IMG/VR virus record: IMGVR_UViG_3300002514_000038
Coordinates: 26,786 to 50,482 of that record
Length of the DNA stretch: 23,697 nt
Source of the DNA: a virus
Direction: 5' to 3' (one strand)
Shown: positions 14,897 to 22,478 of the stretch, piece after piece
How positions within the stretch are numbered: position 1 is the stretch's first letter
Layout of the letters: the number at the start of each line of letters is the position of its first letter
Made by a program: the position numbers and the translations under genes
Notes under the pieces: model-generated
The model's input: the letters and a program-made list of their open reading frames with translations, nothing else
The model's database searches: none
What the model was told of the DNA's origin: nothing

Positions 14897-15096
14897 AAGA
14901 TTGTGCAGAGATTGCACAAAAGATAAAAGACAATCCATATTTAAAAACATCACAAGTAGTTTTAAAAGTACATCCAGATAAATTTAACGAAATTTTAAGA
15001 GAGATAGAGGATTTTGTTAGAATAAAAGTAGATAGGGCACAATCTAAGATATCTATAGATATTAGTGAAACAGAATTTATTTTTATAAAAGATTAA
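14863..15096 (+). CDS. Small alpha/beta protein, unknown
   Basis: A 77-aa protein beginning at ATG 14863, overlapping the previous gene by 34 nt. Pattern: helix (KVLEDCAEIAQKIKDNP), strand (SQVVLKV), helix (DKFNEILREIEDFV) and strands (KISIDISETEFIFI). Its TAA shares the palindrome TTAA with the stop codon of the convergent gene. No family was recognised. Confidence 0.65.
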   Translation: MEENQKHSKVLEDCAEIAQKIKDNPYLKTSQVVLKVHPDKFNEILREIEDFVRIKVDRAQSKISIDISETEFIFIKD

Positions 15097-15728
15097 TAGG
15101 TATATTGTTTTCTTAAGAATTCTCTACCATACCCAACCGACTCTAGTAAATTATAAAGTTGTTTTCTCTGTACAGTACTAGTATCCCTAACAAATAAACA
15201 ATCGTATATTCCACTATTTAAAAACTCTAACTCAATAATGGTAAGTAACCTTAAAGCGTCCGCTACTGTTTTTAAACTAAAAAGATTAAATAAATCGTCT
15301 TCTTGTATAATAACTTTATTATTTAGAGTAAAAATTTGTTTAAAATCTTTATTGTGTAAATACTTCTCCATGAACACTTCAAAAGATATCTTAGACTTTA
15401 ATTTATGGTCATAGATTTTTTCTTCTTTCCAGTAAGGTAACATTTTTATAAAATTATAATTAGAATCCCCTAAAACTATTTGTTTAGTTCTTCCTAAAGA
15501 ATCTTTAACATATAAAGTCTCTTCAGATTTTTCTGTAGTAATAATTGCAAGCTCAAACATTACTTTTTTACGAGAAATATATTCTGTTACAAATTTAGGC
15601 TTTTTTTCTTCAATAAATTTAGTATATTTCTTTAAAATACTTTTTTTATTGTTGGAAGAAAAAAAGACTTTATTTCTTTCACCAGTTTTAAATAAAACAA
15701 TTTTATACCGATTTCTATCGTAAACCAT
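15093..15728 (-). CDS. Conserved phage protein of unknown function (MVYDRNRYK type)
   Basis: A 211-aa soluble protein starting MVYDRNRYKIVLFKTGERNK, which I recall as a typical opening of an uncharacterised family in marine phages. The N-terminal half looks beta-rich with Lys/Arg patches, the C-terminal half helical (SLKTVADALRLLTIIELEF, about 150-168). Its start codon abuts the start codon of dnaJ on the other strand (no base between), and its stop overlaps the stop of the plus-strand gene 14863-15096. Both convergent and divergent neighbours imply its own promoter, lying inside dnaJ. Confidence 0.75.
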   Translation of the reverse strand: MVYDRNRYKIVLFKTGERNKVFFSSNNKKSILKKYTKFIEEKKPKFVTEYISRKKVMFELAIITTEKSEETLYVKDSLGRTKQIVLGDSNYNFIKMLPYWKEEKIYDHKLKSKISFEVFMEKYLHNKDFKQIFTLNNKVIIQEDDLFNLFSLKTVADALRLLTIIELEFLNSGIYDCLFVRDTSTVQRKQLYNLLESVGYGREFLRKQYTY

Positions 15729-16739
15729 ATGAATAAAGATTATTACAAAACTCTAAATATCAATAGTAACTCATCTACAGATGAGATAAAAAAGGCATTT
15801 AGAAACTTATCTAAAACTCATCATCCAGACAAAGGGGGTGATGAAAATAGATTTAAAGAAATTTCAGAAGCTTATGATACATTGGGTAATGAAGAAAAAA
15901 GAAGAGAATATGACCATCAAAGAAGTAATCCTTTTCATGGAAGACAACACCATGGAGGAGGACCAAATATGGATGATTTATTTAACCAATTTTTTAATAG
16001 AGGAGGACAACAACAACAAGTTAAAAAGGGTCGAAATTTAAATATACCTTTAACCGTATCCTTGGAAGATGTATTTTTTGGTCACACTAAAAAATTAAGA
16101 TATAGTAGAGAAGTTAAGTGTGGAACTTGTAAGGGTACCGGAGGTAATAGTCATACATGTCATATATGCAAAGGCCACGGACATGTTGAGAATGTAGTAG
16201 GGAATGCATTTTTTAGACAAATTAGAAGGGAAGTTTGCAATCAATGTCAAGGCAGTGGAAAAATAATAGTACAAGCATGTAATGAATGTGGAGCTAAAGG
16301 CACAGTAACGACAGAAAGCACAGTAGACTTTAAATTACCAACTGACTTAATGACAGGCCAATTTTATACATTTAGAAACTTAGGAGATGAAATAGAAAAT
16401 GGGGTAGCAGGAGACCTAGGCATCCAAGTTGTTATAGAACGCCATCCACACTTTACAGTAAGAGATGCTGATATAATATATGAGGTAAAAATACCTATTT
16501 TACAAATGTTAGTAGGAACGCATATACAAATTCCATTTTTCACAGGACCAATAAGTATTAAAATTCCACCATTAAGTGATATTAAAAGGAATTTTAATGT
16601 AAGAGGTAAAGGAATGAGAACGAAACATGGAGTAGGAGATTTAATAATTAGTCCACAAATTGTAATGCCTAAGAAACTTACAACTGAAGAACAATCAATT
16701 TTAAAAAGCTTAGAGAAAAAAGATAATTTTAAAATATAG
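15729..16739 (+). CDS. dnaJ: DnaJ (Hsp40) co-chaperone
   Basis: A 336-aa type-I DnaJ. The J domain (1-70) has the HPD motif in HHPDKGGDENRFKEISEAYD. It is followed by a Gly/Phe/His-rich linker (PFHGRQHHGGGPNMDDLFNQ) and four zinc-binding repeats CGTCKGTG, CHICKGHG, CNQCQGSG and CNECGAKG (about 130-195). The C-terminal substrate-binding domains end near 336. All core elements are present, so it should stimulate a DnaK ATPase. No dnaK or grpE is seen, so it would work with host DnaK, perhaps in virion assembly or replication-complex remodelling. Starts are divergent with 15728; the end overlaps the minus-strand gene 16729 by 11 nt. Confidence 0.95.
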   Translation: MNKDYYKTLNINSNSSTDEIKKAFRNLSKTHHPDKGGDENRFKEISEAYDTLGNEEKRREYDHQRSNPFHGRQHHGGGPNMDDLFNQFFNRGGQQQQVKKGRNLNIPLTVSLEDVFFGHTKKLRYSREVKCGTCKGTGGNSHTCHICKGHGHVENVVGNAFFRQIRREVCNQCQGSGKIIVQACNECGAKGTVTTESTVDFKLPTDLMTGQFYTFRNLGDEIENGVAGDLGIQVVIERHPHFTVRDADIIYEVKIPILQMLVGTHIQIPFFTGPISIKIPPLSDIKRNFNVRGKGMRTKHGVGDLIISPQIVMPKKLTTEEQSILKSLEKKDNFKI

Positions 16740-16962
16740 AAATGAGAAATCTAACTATAGTTATATAACCTATAATTAATGGAAACCAGCACAAGATAAG
16801 GAGAATTAACCGCTCACTCATCTTAAGTTTACCCCCAGTTTTATCCCATACGTTTTTAATAAGTCGCTCTTTATTTTTCTCACTATCGAAAACAGGGGGA
16901 TTTGACAACAGGTGATTTAAAGTTTCCATTGATTTAGCAGATTTACAATTTTTACAGGCCAT
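16729..16962 (-). CDS. Small CxxC membrane protein, unknown
   Basis: A 77-aa protein with an N-terminal C-K-N-C motif (residues 3-6), a charged middle section and a C-terminal hydrophobic segment (LILLILCWFPLIIGYITIVRFLISIF, about 52-77) long enough for one or two membrane helices. Small Cys-pair, tail-anchored proteins like this are frequent in marine phages and flavobacteria; function is unknown. It overlaps dnaJ tail to tail by 11 nt. An ATATTTAT box precedes the start by 15 nt on the same strand. Confidence 0.7.
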   Translation of the reverse strand: MACKNCKSAKSMETLNHLLSNPPVFDSEKNKERLIKNVWDKTGGKLKMSERLILLILCWFPLIIGYITIVRFLISIF

Positions 16963-16977
16963 AGTTTTTCTTTAAGC

Positions 16978-16985
16978 ATAAATAT
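16978..16985 (-). promoter_or_regulatory. ATATTTAT box upstream of 16962 gene
   Basis: The minus strand reads ATATTTAT, ending 15 nt before the minus-strand ATG at 16962. A minus-strand gene carrying the box in the same orientation supports a directional signal. Confidence 0.35.
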
Positions 16986-17044
16986 ATGGGGGATAGAAGT
17001 CAACAAAACTTGAAATAACACATAAATATTTTTATTATTATAAC

Positions 17045-18220
17045 ATGAACACACAAATGACATTATTTGACAATATAAAAGAACAAGGGACCTTCAATTT
17101 TGACGAGGCAAAACAAAAACTCATCGATAATTTAGACATGCTTAAAGAAATGTCTGTAGAAGAACAAACACTTTATAAAAAGTGGCAAGAAATGAATAAG
17201 GGTGGTAAGATGGCCAAGATAAAGAACAAATTATACACATACCGATATAATCTATGGTTACCATCAGATTTAGATAATTTAGAAAAGACTATAAAACAAA
17301 TTGAAGACTTAGAGCCTTATGTAGAACTAGCAGAACCAGGAAAAGGTGTTACTGAATGGGTAAACTATCGTAAACTTATCCATACAATGGAATGGGTTGC
17401 AAATCCGGGAAGAAATATGAAATTCTGGGTTAGAGATAGGAAAACGGATAAAGTCCTAGGATTGATTTGTTTGGGGTCTGACGTTACCAGTATTAAAGTA
17501 AGAGATGCCTATATAGGGTGGGATAAAGTTAATAAATTCGACCAACATAAATTAAATTGTACAGCAATTGCTACCACTATATGTAGTACACAACCAGGTG
17601 GTTATAATATGTTAATGGGTAAATTAATTGCTGCATTAACTACATGTAAGGTTATTAGAGATGCATGGGAAGAAAAATATGGAGATAAATTAATTGCAGT
17701 AGGAACCACATCATTATATGGAGTACACTCAATGTACAACGGAATGCCTCATTTTAAAACACTTGGAGAGACTACAGGGCAAGTTAGATTAAAACCAGAT
17801 GATGAGGTTTATTTACCCTGGAATACTTGGTTAAAAGAAAACCATCCAGAAGAACATAAGAAAGCAATAAACGCTACAGGGCCTAAACAGAATGTCATTA
17901 ACAAGGTTTTTAAGCATTGTGGTATAAAACCTTCACAATATGACCACGGGTTCAAGAGAGGGGTTTATATTGCAATGATGTATGAAAATGGTAATGAATT
18001 CTTGAGAGGGGAGATAGAAGAAAAAGCTTTAAAATTAAAACAAAAATTTGAAGAAGACGTACCATATACTGAAAGATGGTGGAAGAAAAAAGCGGTTAGA
18101 AGATATAAAAATATGTATGACCAAGACAGAATTAAACCAGAACAATTATTTTATTGGGATGTAATTGATTTATCTTGGGAGGATACACAAGAGAAATATA
18201 TAAAAGAGGTTGGAAGATGA
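17045..18220 (+). CDS. DUF4338/DruA-like protein
   Basis: A 391-aa protein. The middle shows a conserved pattern, KFWVRDRKTDKVLGLICLGS (about 121-140), then VRDAYIGWD (about 155), LNCTAIATTICSTQPGGYNM, LMGKLIAALTTCKVIRDAWEEKYGDKLIAVGTT and LGETTGQVRLK. This order (own-residue strand, RD-x-IGW, N-x-x-T-x-L/I, then GxTTG) matches my recollection of DUF4338, the family of DruA in the Druantia anti-phage system. Phage copies exist but their function is not known to me. It ends at TGA within the ATGA shared with the next gene. The start follows ATAAATATTTTTATT, a variant of the box. Family call moderate. Confidence 0.55.
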   Translation: MNTQMTLFDNIKEQGTFNFDEAKQKLIDNLDMLKEMSVEEQTLYKKWQEMNKGGKMAKIKNKLYTYRYNLWLPSDLDNLEKTIKQIEDLEPYVELAEPGKGVTEWVNYRKLIHTMEWVANPGRNMKFWVRDRKTDKVLGLICLGSDVTSIKVRDAYIGWDKVNKFDQHKLNCTAIATTICSTQPGGYNMLMGKLIAALTTCKVIRDAWEEKYGDKLIAVGTTSLYGVHSMYNGMPHFKTLGETTGQVRLKPDDEVYLPWNTWLKENHPEEHKKAINATGPKQNVINKVFKHCGIKPSQYDHGFKRGVYIAMMYENGNEFLRGEIEEKALKLKQKFEEDVPYTERWWKKKAVRRYKNMYDQDRIKPEQLFYWDVIDLSWEDTQEKYIKEVGR

Positions 18221-18435
18221 TTGAGAAAACATTACTAATATCTTTATTTATTGTAGAAATCATAGCTTTTGCCTGGTTAATTTTGGAAGCAAAATCATCA
18301 AGAAAACAAAGAGAGATTATACTAGAGGTAGAGAAACAAATCTTAAACCTAGAAAAAACAATAATATCCATGGAGAAAACCCTAATTAAGAAGGTAAATA
18401 AAATAAATGAAGGATTAATAAAAACAAAAAAATAA
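18217..18435 (+). CDS. Small membrane-anchored coiled-coil protein
   Basis: A 72-aa protein that starts at ATG 18217, overlapping the upstream stop as ATGA. An in-frame non-ATG start further upstream is possible but unnecessary. Residues 5-24 form one transmembrane helix (LLISLFIVEIIAFAWLILEA), then a coiled coil with heptad-like Ile/Leu spacing (REIILEVEKQILNLEKTI). The next gene begins 1 nt after its stop. Function unknown; N-anchored coiled coils can be spanins, but the location is away from the lysis genes. Confidence 0.65.
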   Translation: MIEKTLLISLFIVEIIAFAWLILEAKSSRKQREIILEVEKQILNLEKTIISMEKTLIKKVNKINEGLIKTKK

Positions 18436-18436
18436 T

Positions 18437-19813
18437 ATGAAAGATAGTAATATAGATTCGGATTGGGGAGTAATAGAATCAAATGAATTTAAAACGAACC
18501 CAACCCCCAATAAGAGGGTGTGGACCGTAGACAATTTTTACGAAAACCCAGATGAGGTTAGAAATTATGCGTTAAATCAAAACTATTGGGAGGATGGACA
18601 TGGTGGTGTTGGTTGGAGAACTAGAAAACAATTTATATTTGATGGTGTAAAAGAAAAAATTGAATCTATAATGGGTGCCAAAATTACAAATTGGGCTGAT
18701 GTTTATTCTATTTGTGGAGTATTTCAAGCTGGGTTTGGAGGAAGAGATGGTATACCACCCCAAGTCTATCATTGTGATGCCCAACAGTGGGCTGCTATGG
18801 TATTTTTAACACCAGACGCCCCTTTTGAAACAGGGACTAAAATTGTCGCAAATAAAAAATCAAAAATATATCATTCATCCCAAAGCGACAATGTCTTAGA
18901 TTATTTCCCCCAACAGGAAACTTTTTGTGATGGGACCTTATATGAAGATATTGATGTGATGGGTAATGTATACAATAGAATGGTTATTTTTGATGGTCGT
19001 GCTATCCACAGTTCATGTGGGTATTTTGGACATAGTATAGCTACAGGTAGGTTATGGCACATGTTCTTTTTTGATGCAGATATTAATAAAAATAATACTA
19101 CACATGACACACCACCAAGTAAGATAGAAGCAGAAATACCTTCTAATTCTGAATTTGAAGGTGGTAATTGGGGAGAAATTTTACCTTACATAGGTAAGGA
19201 TTACACAACCGCTGTTGAAACTGGTACATATTTAGGTGATACTACAAAATTTCTAATAAGACATTTTAATAAGGTTCATACTATAGAATTAGATGAAGGG
19301 TTATTTAAAGTTGCGGAAAGAAGATTTAAAAATAATAAAAATGTGGTATGTCATTTAGGAGATAGTTCTAAGATTTTAGATGGTGGTTTAATTCGTGAGT
19401 TAAATTTATCTATAGAAGATAAAAAAGTATTTTTTTTCTTGGATGCTCATTGGAGTGGAGATGATAATGTTGATTGGGAAAATTCAGAATGGAAAGGAGG
19501 GTGGAGTTATGCGAGGGGAAAAAATACAGCCCACAGAGGAGATGGTTTAATTCCTAACGCTGTTGAACAAGTTCCTTTAGAAGAAGAAATAATGCATATT
19601 TATAATAATTTTAAAAATGAATGTTTAATATGTGTTGATGATTGGGATAAGATTGGAAAAGATGGTTTTGGGAAAATTAATGAGAAATTTATAGGAGAAG
19701 ATTGGTCCAATATTAATTTTAATCATATCAAAAAACAGATTAACGATAGGTTAATTGAAGAACCTTTTGAAATTGGTAATAATAAATTATTAATAAAATT
19801 AAAGAAAATTTAA
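18437..19813 (+). CDS. Fusion of 2OG-Fe(II) oxygenase-like domain and SAM methyltransferase-like domain
   Basis: A 458-aa two-domain protein. The N-terminal domain (about 28-220) has a 2OG-Fe(II) oxygenase pattern: H112-x-D114 in YHCDAQQWAAMVFLTP, distal H191 in GRAIHSS, and R205 in TGRLWHMFFF, resembling DUF6445-type prokaryotic hydroxylases. The C-terminal domain (about 240-458) has a class I methyltransferase pattern: VETGTYLGDTT (260-270, SAM-binding loop), VHTIELDE around 290, and FFLDAHWSGDD around 333. This could hydroxylate and methylate one substrate. Substrate is unknown; glycan, peptide or nucleobase are all open. It follows the small coiled-coil gene by 1 nt. Domain calls are by motif reading. 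Confidence 0.75.
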   Translation: MKDSNIDSDWGVIESNEFKTNPTPNKRVWTVDNFYENPDEVRNYALNQNYWEDGHGGVGWRTRKQFIFDGVKEKIESIMGAKITNWADVYSICGVFQAGFGGRDGIPPQVYHCDAQQWAAMVFLTPDAPFETGTKIVANKKSKIYHSSQSDNVLDYFPQQETFCDGTLYEDIDVMGNVYNRMVIFDGRAIHSSCGYFGHSIATGRLWHMFFFDADINKNNTTHDTPPSKIEAEIPSNSEFEGGNWGEILPYIGKDYTTAVETGTYLGDTTKFLIRHFNKVHTIELDEGLFKVAERRFKNNKNVVCHLGDSSKILDGGLIRELNLSIEDKKVFFFLDAHWSGDDNVDWENSEWKGGWSYARGKNTAHRGDGLIPNAVEQVPLEEEIMHIYNNFKNECLICVDDWDKIGKDGFGKINEKFIGEDWSNINFNHIKKQINDRLIEEPFEIGNNKLLIKLKKI

Positions 19814-19824
19814 ATAAAAATAAT

Positions 19825-20196
19825 ATGAGTAAAATTAAAAAAAGAACATTAAACGAACTAAGACAAGTTAAAGAATATGGAGCGGGAACAGCATACACAT
19901 CTAGTAGTGTCTCGAACACAACAGACTACCCAAGAACTTTAAGTATTGAAAAGATTAAATCTTTGGTCGATACAATACCAAACGATATGGAGTTAGGTGA
20001 AAAAGTTAGAATGTTATTTTTCACCAACCCAAAAAGAAATGTTAAAGAAGATACTAATATATTTGGTAAAATTTCTGGGGATAACTACAAGTACTTAATA
20101 GAAAGTTACCAAACTAAAAAAGGAGAAGAATTTAACAGTTGGTATGGTGGGTTAACAAGTGAAGAAAAGATTTTCATAACTAGCATGTTTGATTAA
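19825..20196 (+). CDS. Unknown 123-aa protein
   Basis: A soluble protein with a basic Thr/Ser-rich N-terminus (MSKIKKRTLNELRQVKEYG) and a helical C-terminus (KYLIESYQTKKGEEFNSWYG). No recognisable motif. The start is preceded by an A-rich stretch without a Shine-Dalgarno site. It precedes a possible leaderless promoter for 20220. Confidence 0.65.
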   Translation: MSKIKKRTLNELRQVKEYGAGTAYTSSSVSNTTDYPRTLSIEKIKSLVDTIPNDMELGEKVRMLFFTNPKRNVKEDTNIFGKISGDNYKYLIESYQTKKGEEFNSWYGGLTSEEKIFITSMFD

Positions 20197-20207
20197 AAAA
20201 AAATTTG

Positions 20208-20215
20208 TACATTTG
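20208..20215 (+). promoter_or_regulatory. Weak candidate -7 element next to the 20220 start
   Basis: TACATTTG fits TAnnTTTG and ends 4 nt before the ATG at 20220. A TTTG at 20188-20191 is 16 nt upstream, shorter than the usual 20-nt spacing, so this is weaker than the sites at 6758 and 21126. If used, the mRNA would be leaderless or nearly so. Confidence 0.3.
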
Positions 20216-20219
20216 TATT

Positions 20220-20468
20220 ATGGAAACAAAAGAAAATTCAAACTGGGACACATATGACTTCCAAGACTGGGTGGTAAGAAATGTACACCTAATCCTGTCC
20301 GGTAAACAACTAGAATTATTTATTAAAAATAATTTTAGGTATGAAGACTTAAAACTTTTTGGTAAGACGGAAGAAGCAGAAAACCTAAAAAATGACTATC
20401 AATCAAAAGCAGTTGCACAAGTACTTACAGGTGGGTCACTGAATATTAATTGGACGAGTATTAACTAA
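20220..20468 (+). CDS. Unknown 82-aa protein
   Basis: ATG at 20220 was chosen over an in-frame TTG at 20205, because a -7-like element lies between them. The protein is acidic, rich in Trp, Phe and Asn (NWDTYDFQDWVVRNVHLILS), with a helical middle and an end GGSLNINWTSIN. No family was recognised. Confidence 0.65.
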   Translation: METKENSNWDTYDFQDWVVRNVHLILSGKQLELFIKNNFRYEDLKLFGKTEEAENLKNDYQSKAVAQVLTGGSLNINWTSIN

Positions 20469-20487
20469 TAAAAAATAAATTAAAATT

Positions 20488-20772
20488 ATGGGAAGTAAAA
20501 CAATGATGGAAAAAAGAGGACACCATATTTGTAAAATGGTGAATTATGAAGTAAGACAAAAAATTACACAATCTATTAGTAAGAGATGGCAGGGAAAGGT
20601 GACTACTACACCTAGTACTTTTGAAGTAATGATTTATAAAGGAAAGAAAAAGATTGAAGGAGACTTGAAAGATGTTAAAGTAGCAGCACAAAAAATTTAT
20701 GATATTCTTAAAAAAGAAAATAAAACATCTTATGTACCCAAAAGAAATATTAAAAAATATAATTTAAGCTGA
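20488..20772 (+). CDS. Unknown 94-aa basic protein
   Basis: A basic protein (MMEKRGHHICKMVNYEVRQK) with a helix (EVRQKITQSISKRWQGK), a beta-like segment (STFEVMIYKGKKKI) and a Lys-rich C-terminus. Such charge suggests nucleic-acid binding, but no motif was recognised. Its TGA is followed at once by the ATATTTAT box of the next gene. Confidence 0.65.
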   Translation: MGSKTMMEKRGHHICKMVNYEVRQKITQSISKRWQGKVTTTPSTFEVMIYKGKKKIEGDLKDVKVAAQKIYDILKKENKTSYVPKRNIKKYNLS

Positions 20773-20779
20773 TATTTAT
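20772..20779 (+). promoter_or_regulatory. ATATTTAT box upstream of 20784 gene
   Basis: ATATTTAT overlaps the last base of the preceding TGA and ends 4 nt before the ATG at 20784. It is followed by AAATATGG. Confidence 0.35.
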
Positions 20780-20783
20780 AAAT

Positions 20784-21110
20784 ATGGATATCGACATTCA
20801 GATTTATGTAAAAAAACTTAAAGATTTCTTTAAGAAAGATAAAGAGGCAAGGAAAGATATGTTCGGTACCAATAAGGTAGATATGAGTAAATTTTATTTT
20901 ATGGTAGCGGAACAAGCAGTTATTAATCATAAAAAAATAGGAGACCCCACATTATCCCCACCACAATTAATGGAGATAATGGCTGAATTAGTAATTAGAG
21001 ATGTAGTTGAAGAATTAGACCTTCATACAAGATTATATTTACAAGACGGAGATATTTCTAAAGTTTTCTATAAACCCATAAAAGGATTCCCTCCTTTCTG
21101 TCGTAATTAA
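20784..21110 (+). CDS. Conserved phage protein with FPPFCRN terminus, unknown
   Basis: A 108-aa protein, mainly helical: DIQIYVKKLKDFFKKDKEAR, then KFYFMVAEQAVINHKKIGDP and QLMEIMAELVIRDVVEELD. The C-terminus KGFPPFCRN is distinctive; I recall related marine-phage proteins ending FPP-x-C-x-N. No enzymatic motif is visible. A compact helical protein of this type could be a structural or regulatory component; function unknown. Confidence 0.65.
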   Translation: MDIDIQIYVKKLKDFFKKDKEARKDMFGTNKVDMSKFYFMVAEQAVINHKKIGDPTLSPPQLMEIMAELVIRDVVEELDLHTRLYLQDGDISKVFYKPIKGFPPFCRN

Positions 21111-21125
21111 ATTTCCCTTCACATC

Positions 21126-21156
21126 TTGACAATATTTTTACTATTAATTAACTTTA
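21126..21156 (+). promoter_or_regulatory. Candidate host-type promoter giving a leaderless mRNA
   Basis: TTG at 21126-21128, a 20-nt spacer, then TAACTTTA at 21149-21156, matching the spacing of the promoter at 6758. The box ends 3 nt before the ATG at 21160, so transcription would start at or beside the start codon. Confidence 0.5.
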
Positions 21157-21159
21157 AGT

Positions 21160-21495
21160 ATGAGTAAAGACATAACTAATACTGAAAGAATAGCAAATGA
21201 ATTATTACTAGAAAAGTATAGGCCACTAATGATAGTTAAATTATCCAAATCGACGACCTTAAGAATTGGGGGAGACGTAGAAAAATTTGCCTTAGATATT
21301 AGTGATAAGAGTGGTTATGAAGTTTTGATATTTCCCGAGGAAGATAAAACGGAAATAGAAATAGTAAGTGTATGTAATAGTAATTTTGTAGAGGTAGAAG
21401 AAATTAAAAATTATATATATGAAAAATATGAGAATAAACTTTTACATAACTCACCATATAAAAAAGTTAAAGATTTTATAAATAAAAAGAAATGA
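21160..21495 (+). CDS. Unknown 111-aa alpha/beta protein
   Basis: The protein has an N-terminal helix (NTERIANELLLEKYRPLM), alternating strands (LRIGGDVEKFALDI and YEVLIFPEEDKTEIEIVSV) and a helical C-terminus (VEEIKNYIYEKYENKLL). The stop overlaps the next start as ATGA. Likely first gene of an operon with DUF3310 and cyclophilin. No family recognised. Confidence 0.65.
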   Translation: MSKDITNTERIANELLLEKYRPLMIVKLSKSTTLRIGGDVEKFALDISDKSGYEVLIFPEEDKTEIEIVSVCNSNFVEVEEIKNYIYEKYENKLLHNSPYKKVKDFINKKK

Positions 21496-21878
21496 AAAAA
21501 AATAAACAAATGGTAAATCCAGCTGTTAACTCTGTACCTGGTTACGATATACCCACACACGACCCACAAACAGGAGAACAAAATCCGTATTATGAAGAGT
21601 TAACGGGACATAAACACCCAACACAAGAAGAAGTTATAGAATTTAATAGAAAAGAATCTAGAAAAAATGAAATGGTGGACCATCCAACTCATTACGGTGG
21701 AGAAGACAACCCATATGAGGCTATTAAAGTTATAGAAGCATGGAAGTTGGGGTTTAATTTAGGTAACACAATAAAATATGTATCTCGAGCTGGAAATAAG
21801 GTAGATATGTTAGAAGACTTGGAAAAAGCAAGTTGGTATATAAACAGAGAAATAAATAAATTAAAAAATGAAAGGTAA
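21492..21878 (+). CDS. DUF3310 family protein
   Basis: A 128-aa protein. The C-terminal half carries the DUF3310 hallmark: [20 protein letters not shown] followed by [20 protein letters not shown] and [17 protein letters not shown]3310 is common in phages and sometimes annotated as a nucleotide kinase-like protein, although no kinase P-loop is visible; it may act in nucleotide metabolism. The N-terminal 55 residues ([17 protein letters not shown]) are an unconserved extension. It overlaps the cyclophilin gene by 11 nt. Confidence 0.85.
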   Translation: MKKNKQMVNPAVNSVPGYDIPTHDPQTGEQNPYYEELTGHKHPTQEEVIEFNRKESRKNEMVDHPTHYGGEDNPYEAIKVIEAWKLGFNLGNTIKYVSRAGNKVDMLEDLEKASWYINREINKLKNER

Positions 21879-22296
21879 AATTAACACAAATAAAGGAACT
21901 ATGGTGGTAGAGTTCTATGAAAAAGACGCACCCAATACAGTAAATAATTTTGTTAAATTAGCAAAAGATGGTTTTTATAAAGACCTTAATTTCCATAGAG
22001 TAATCCCTGGCTTCGTAGCTCAAGGTGGTTGTCCTGATGGAAATGGAGCCGGAGGTCCGGGATATAAAATTGATTGTGAATTAGATGGTAGCAACCAATA
22101 CCACGATAAAGGTGTCCTATCTATGGCTCATGCTGGTAGAAATACAGGAGGTTCACAATTCTTCCTTTGTCATAGCAGACAAGGGACACAACATTTAGAT
22201 AAACAACATACATGTTTTGGTAAAGTAACAGAAGGGTTAGAGATTGTAGAAAAAATTCAACAAGGAGACAAATTTAGTGTAGAAATAGTGGACTAA
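21868..22296 (+). CDS. Cyclophilin-type peptidyl-prolyl cis-trans isomerase
   Basis: A 142-aa protein with the canonical cyclophilin core: [34 protein letters not shown] with the catalytic Arg, [15 protein letters not shown] and [15 protein letters not shown]. Length is normal for a minimal bacterial cyclophilin. Substrate-pocket residues look intact; [12 protein letters not shown] has His where Trp is common. It would assist folding of phage proteins in the cytoplasm, as no signal peptide is present. It overlaps both neighbours (11 nt and 1 nt), so it is co-expressed with DUF3310. Confidence 0.95.
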   Translation: MKGKINTNKGTMVVEFYEKDAPNTVNNFVKLAKDGFYKDLNFHRVIPGFVAQGGCPDGNGAGGPGYKIDCELDGSNQYHDKGVLSMAHAGRNTGGSQFFLCHSRQGTQHLDKQHTCFGKVTEGLEIVEKIQQGDKFSVEIVD

Positions 22297-22478
22297 TGAT
22301 TAAACACTTAAAAGATAAAAATATTGGATATTGGAAACACTGGTTGATTGCAACAAAATGTGGACTAGCATTATTGATTCACGCATGGTTGCCATTTATA
22401 TTTGAAGATTATACAAGCAAAAAGATTTGTAAAGGTGATGATAAAAAGGGAAACGAATTTTTGTTTTGGGATAAATAG
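22296..22478 (+). CDS. DUF6356-like small membrane protein
   Basis: A 60-aa protein beginning at the ATG of TAATG. The pattern HLKDKNIGYWKHWLIA followed by a membrane segment ALLIHAWLPFIFED matches my recollection of DUF6356, which has HP-x-S-V-x-E-x-Y-x-x-H near its start and H-A-x-x-P-x-x-F in the membrane part. Function is unknown. The last gene before a short noncoding stretch (22479-22568) with no obvious gene. Confidence 0.55.
   Translation: MIKHLKDKNIGYWKHWLIATKCGLALLIHAWLPFIFEDYTSKKICKGDDKKGNEFLFWDK

Noticed and set aside
15838-16041. Second-frame plus-strand open frame inside dnaJ
   Set aside because: It overlaps the J domain and linker of a clear DnaJ; it is an overlap artefact.
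2834-19603. ATATTTAT copies inside coding regions (2834, 9520, 19596)
   Set aside because: They are not near starts on the reading strand and are expected by chance in AT-rich DNA.
21081-21097. Short inverted repeat AAAGGA-ttccc-TCCTTT
   Set aside because: Only 6 bp, inside the conserved C-terminus of the 20784 gene, with no T-run; not a convincing terminator.
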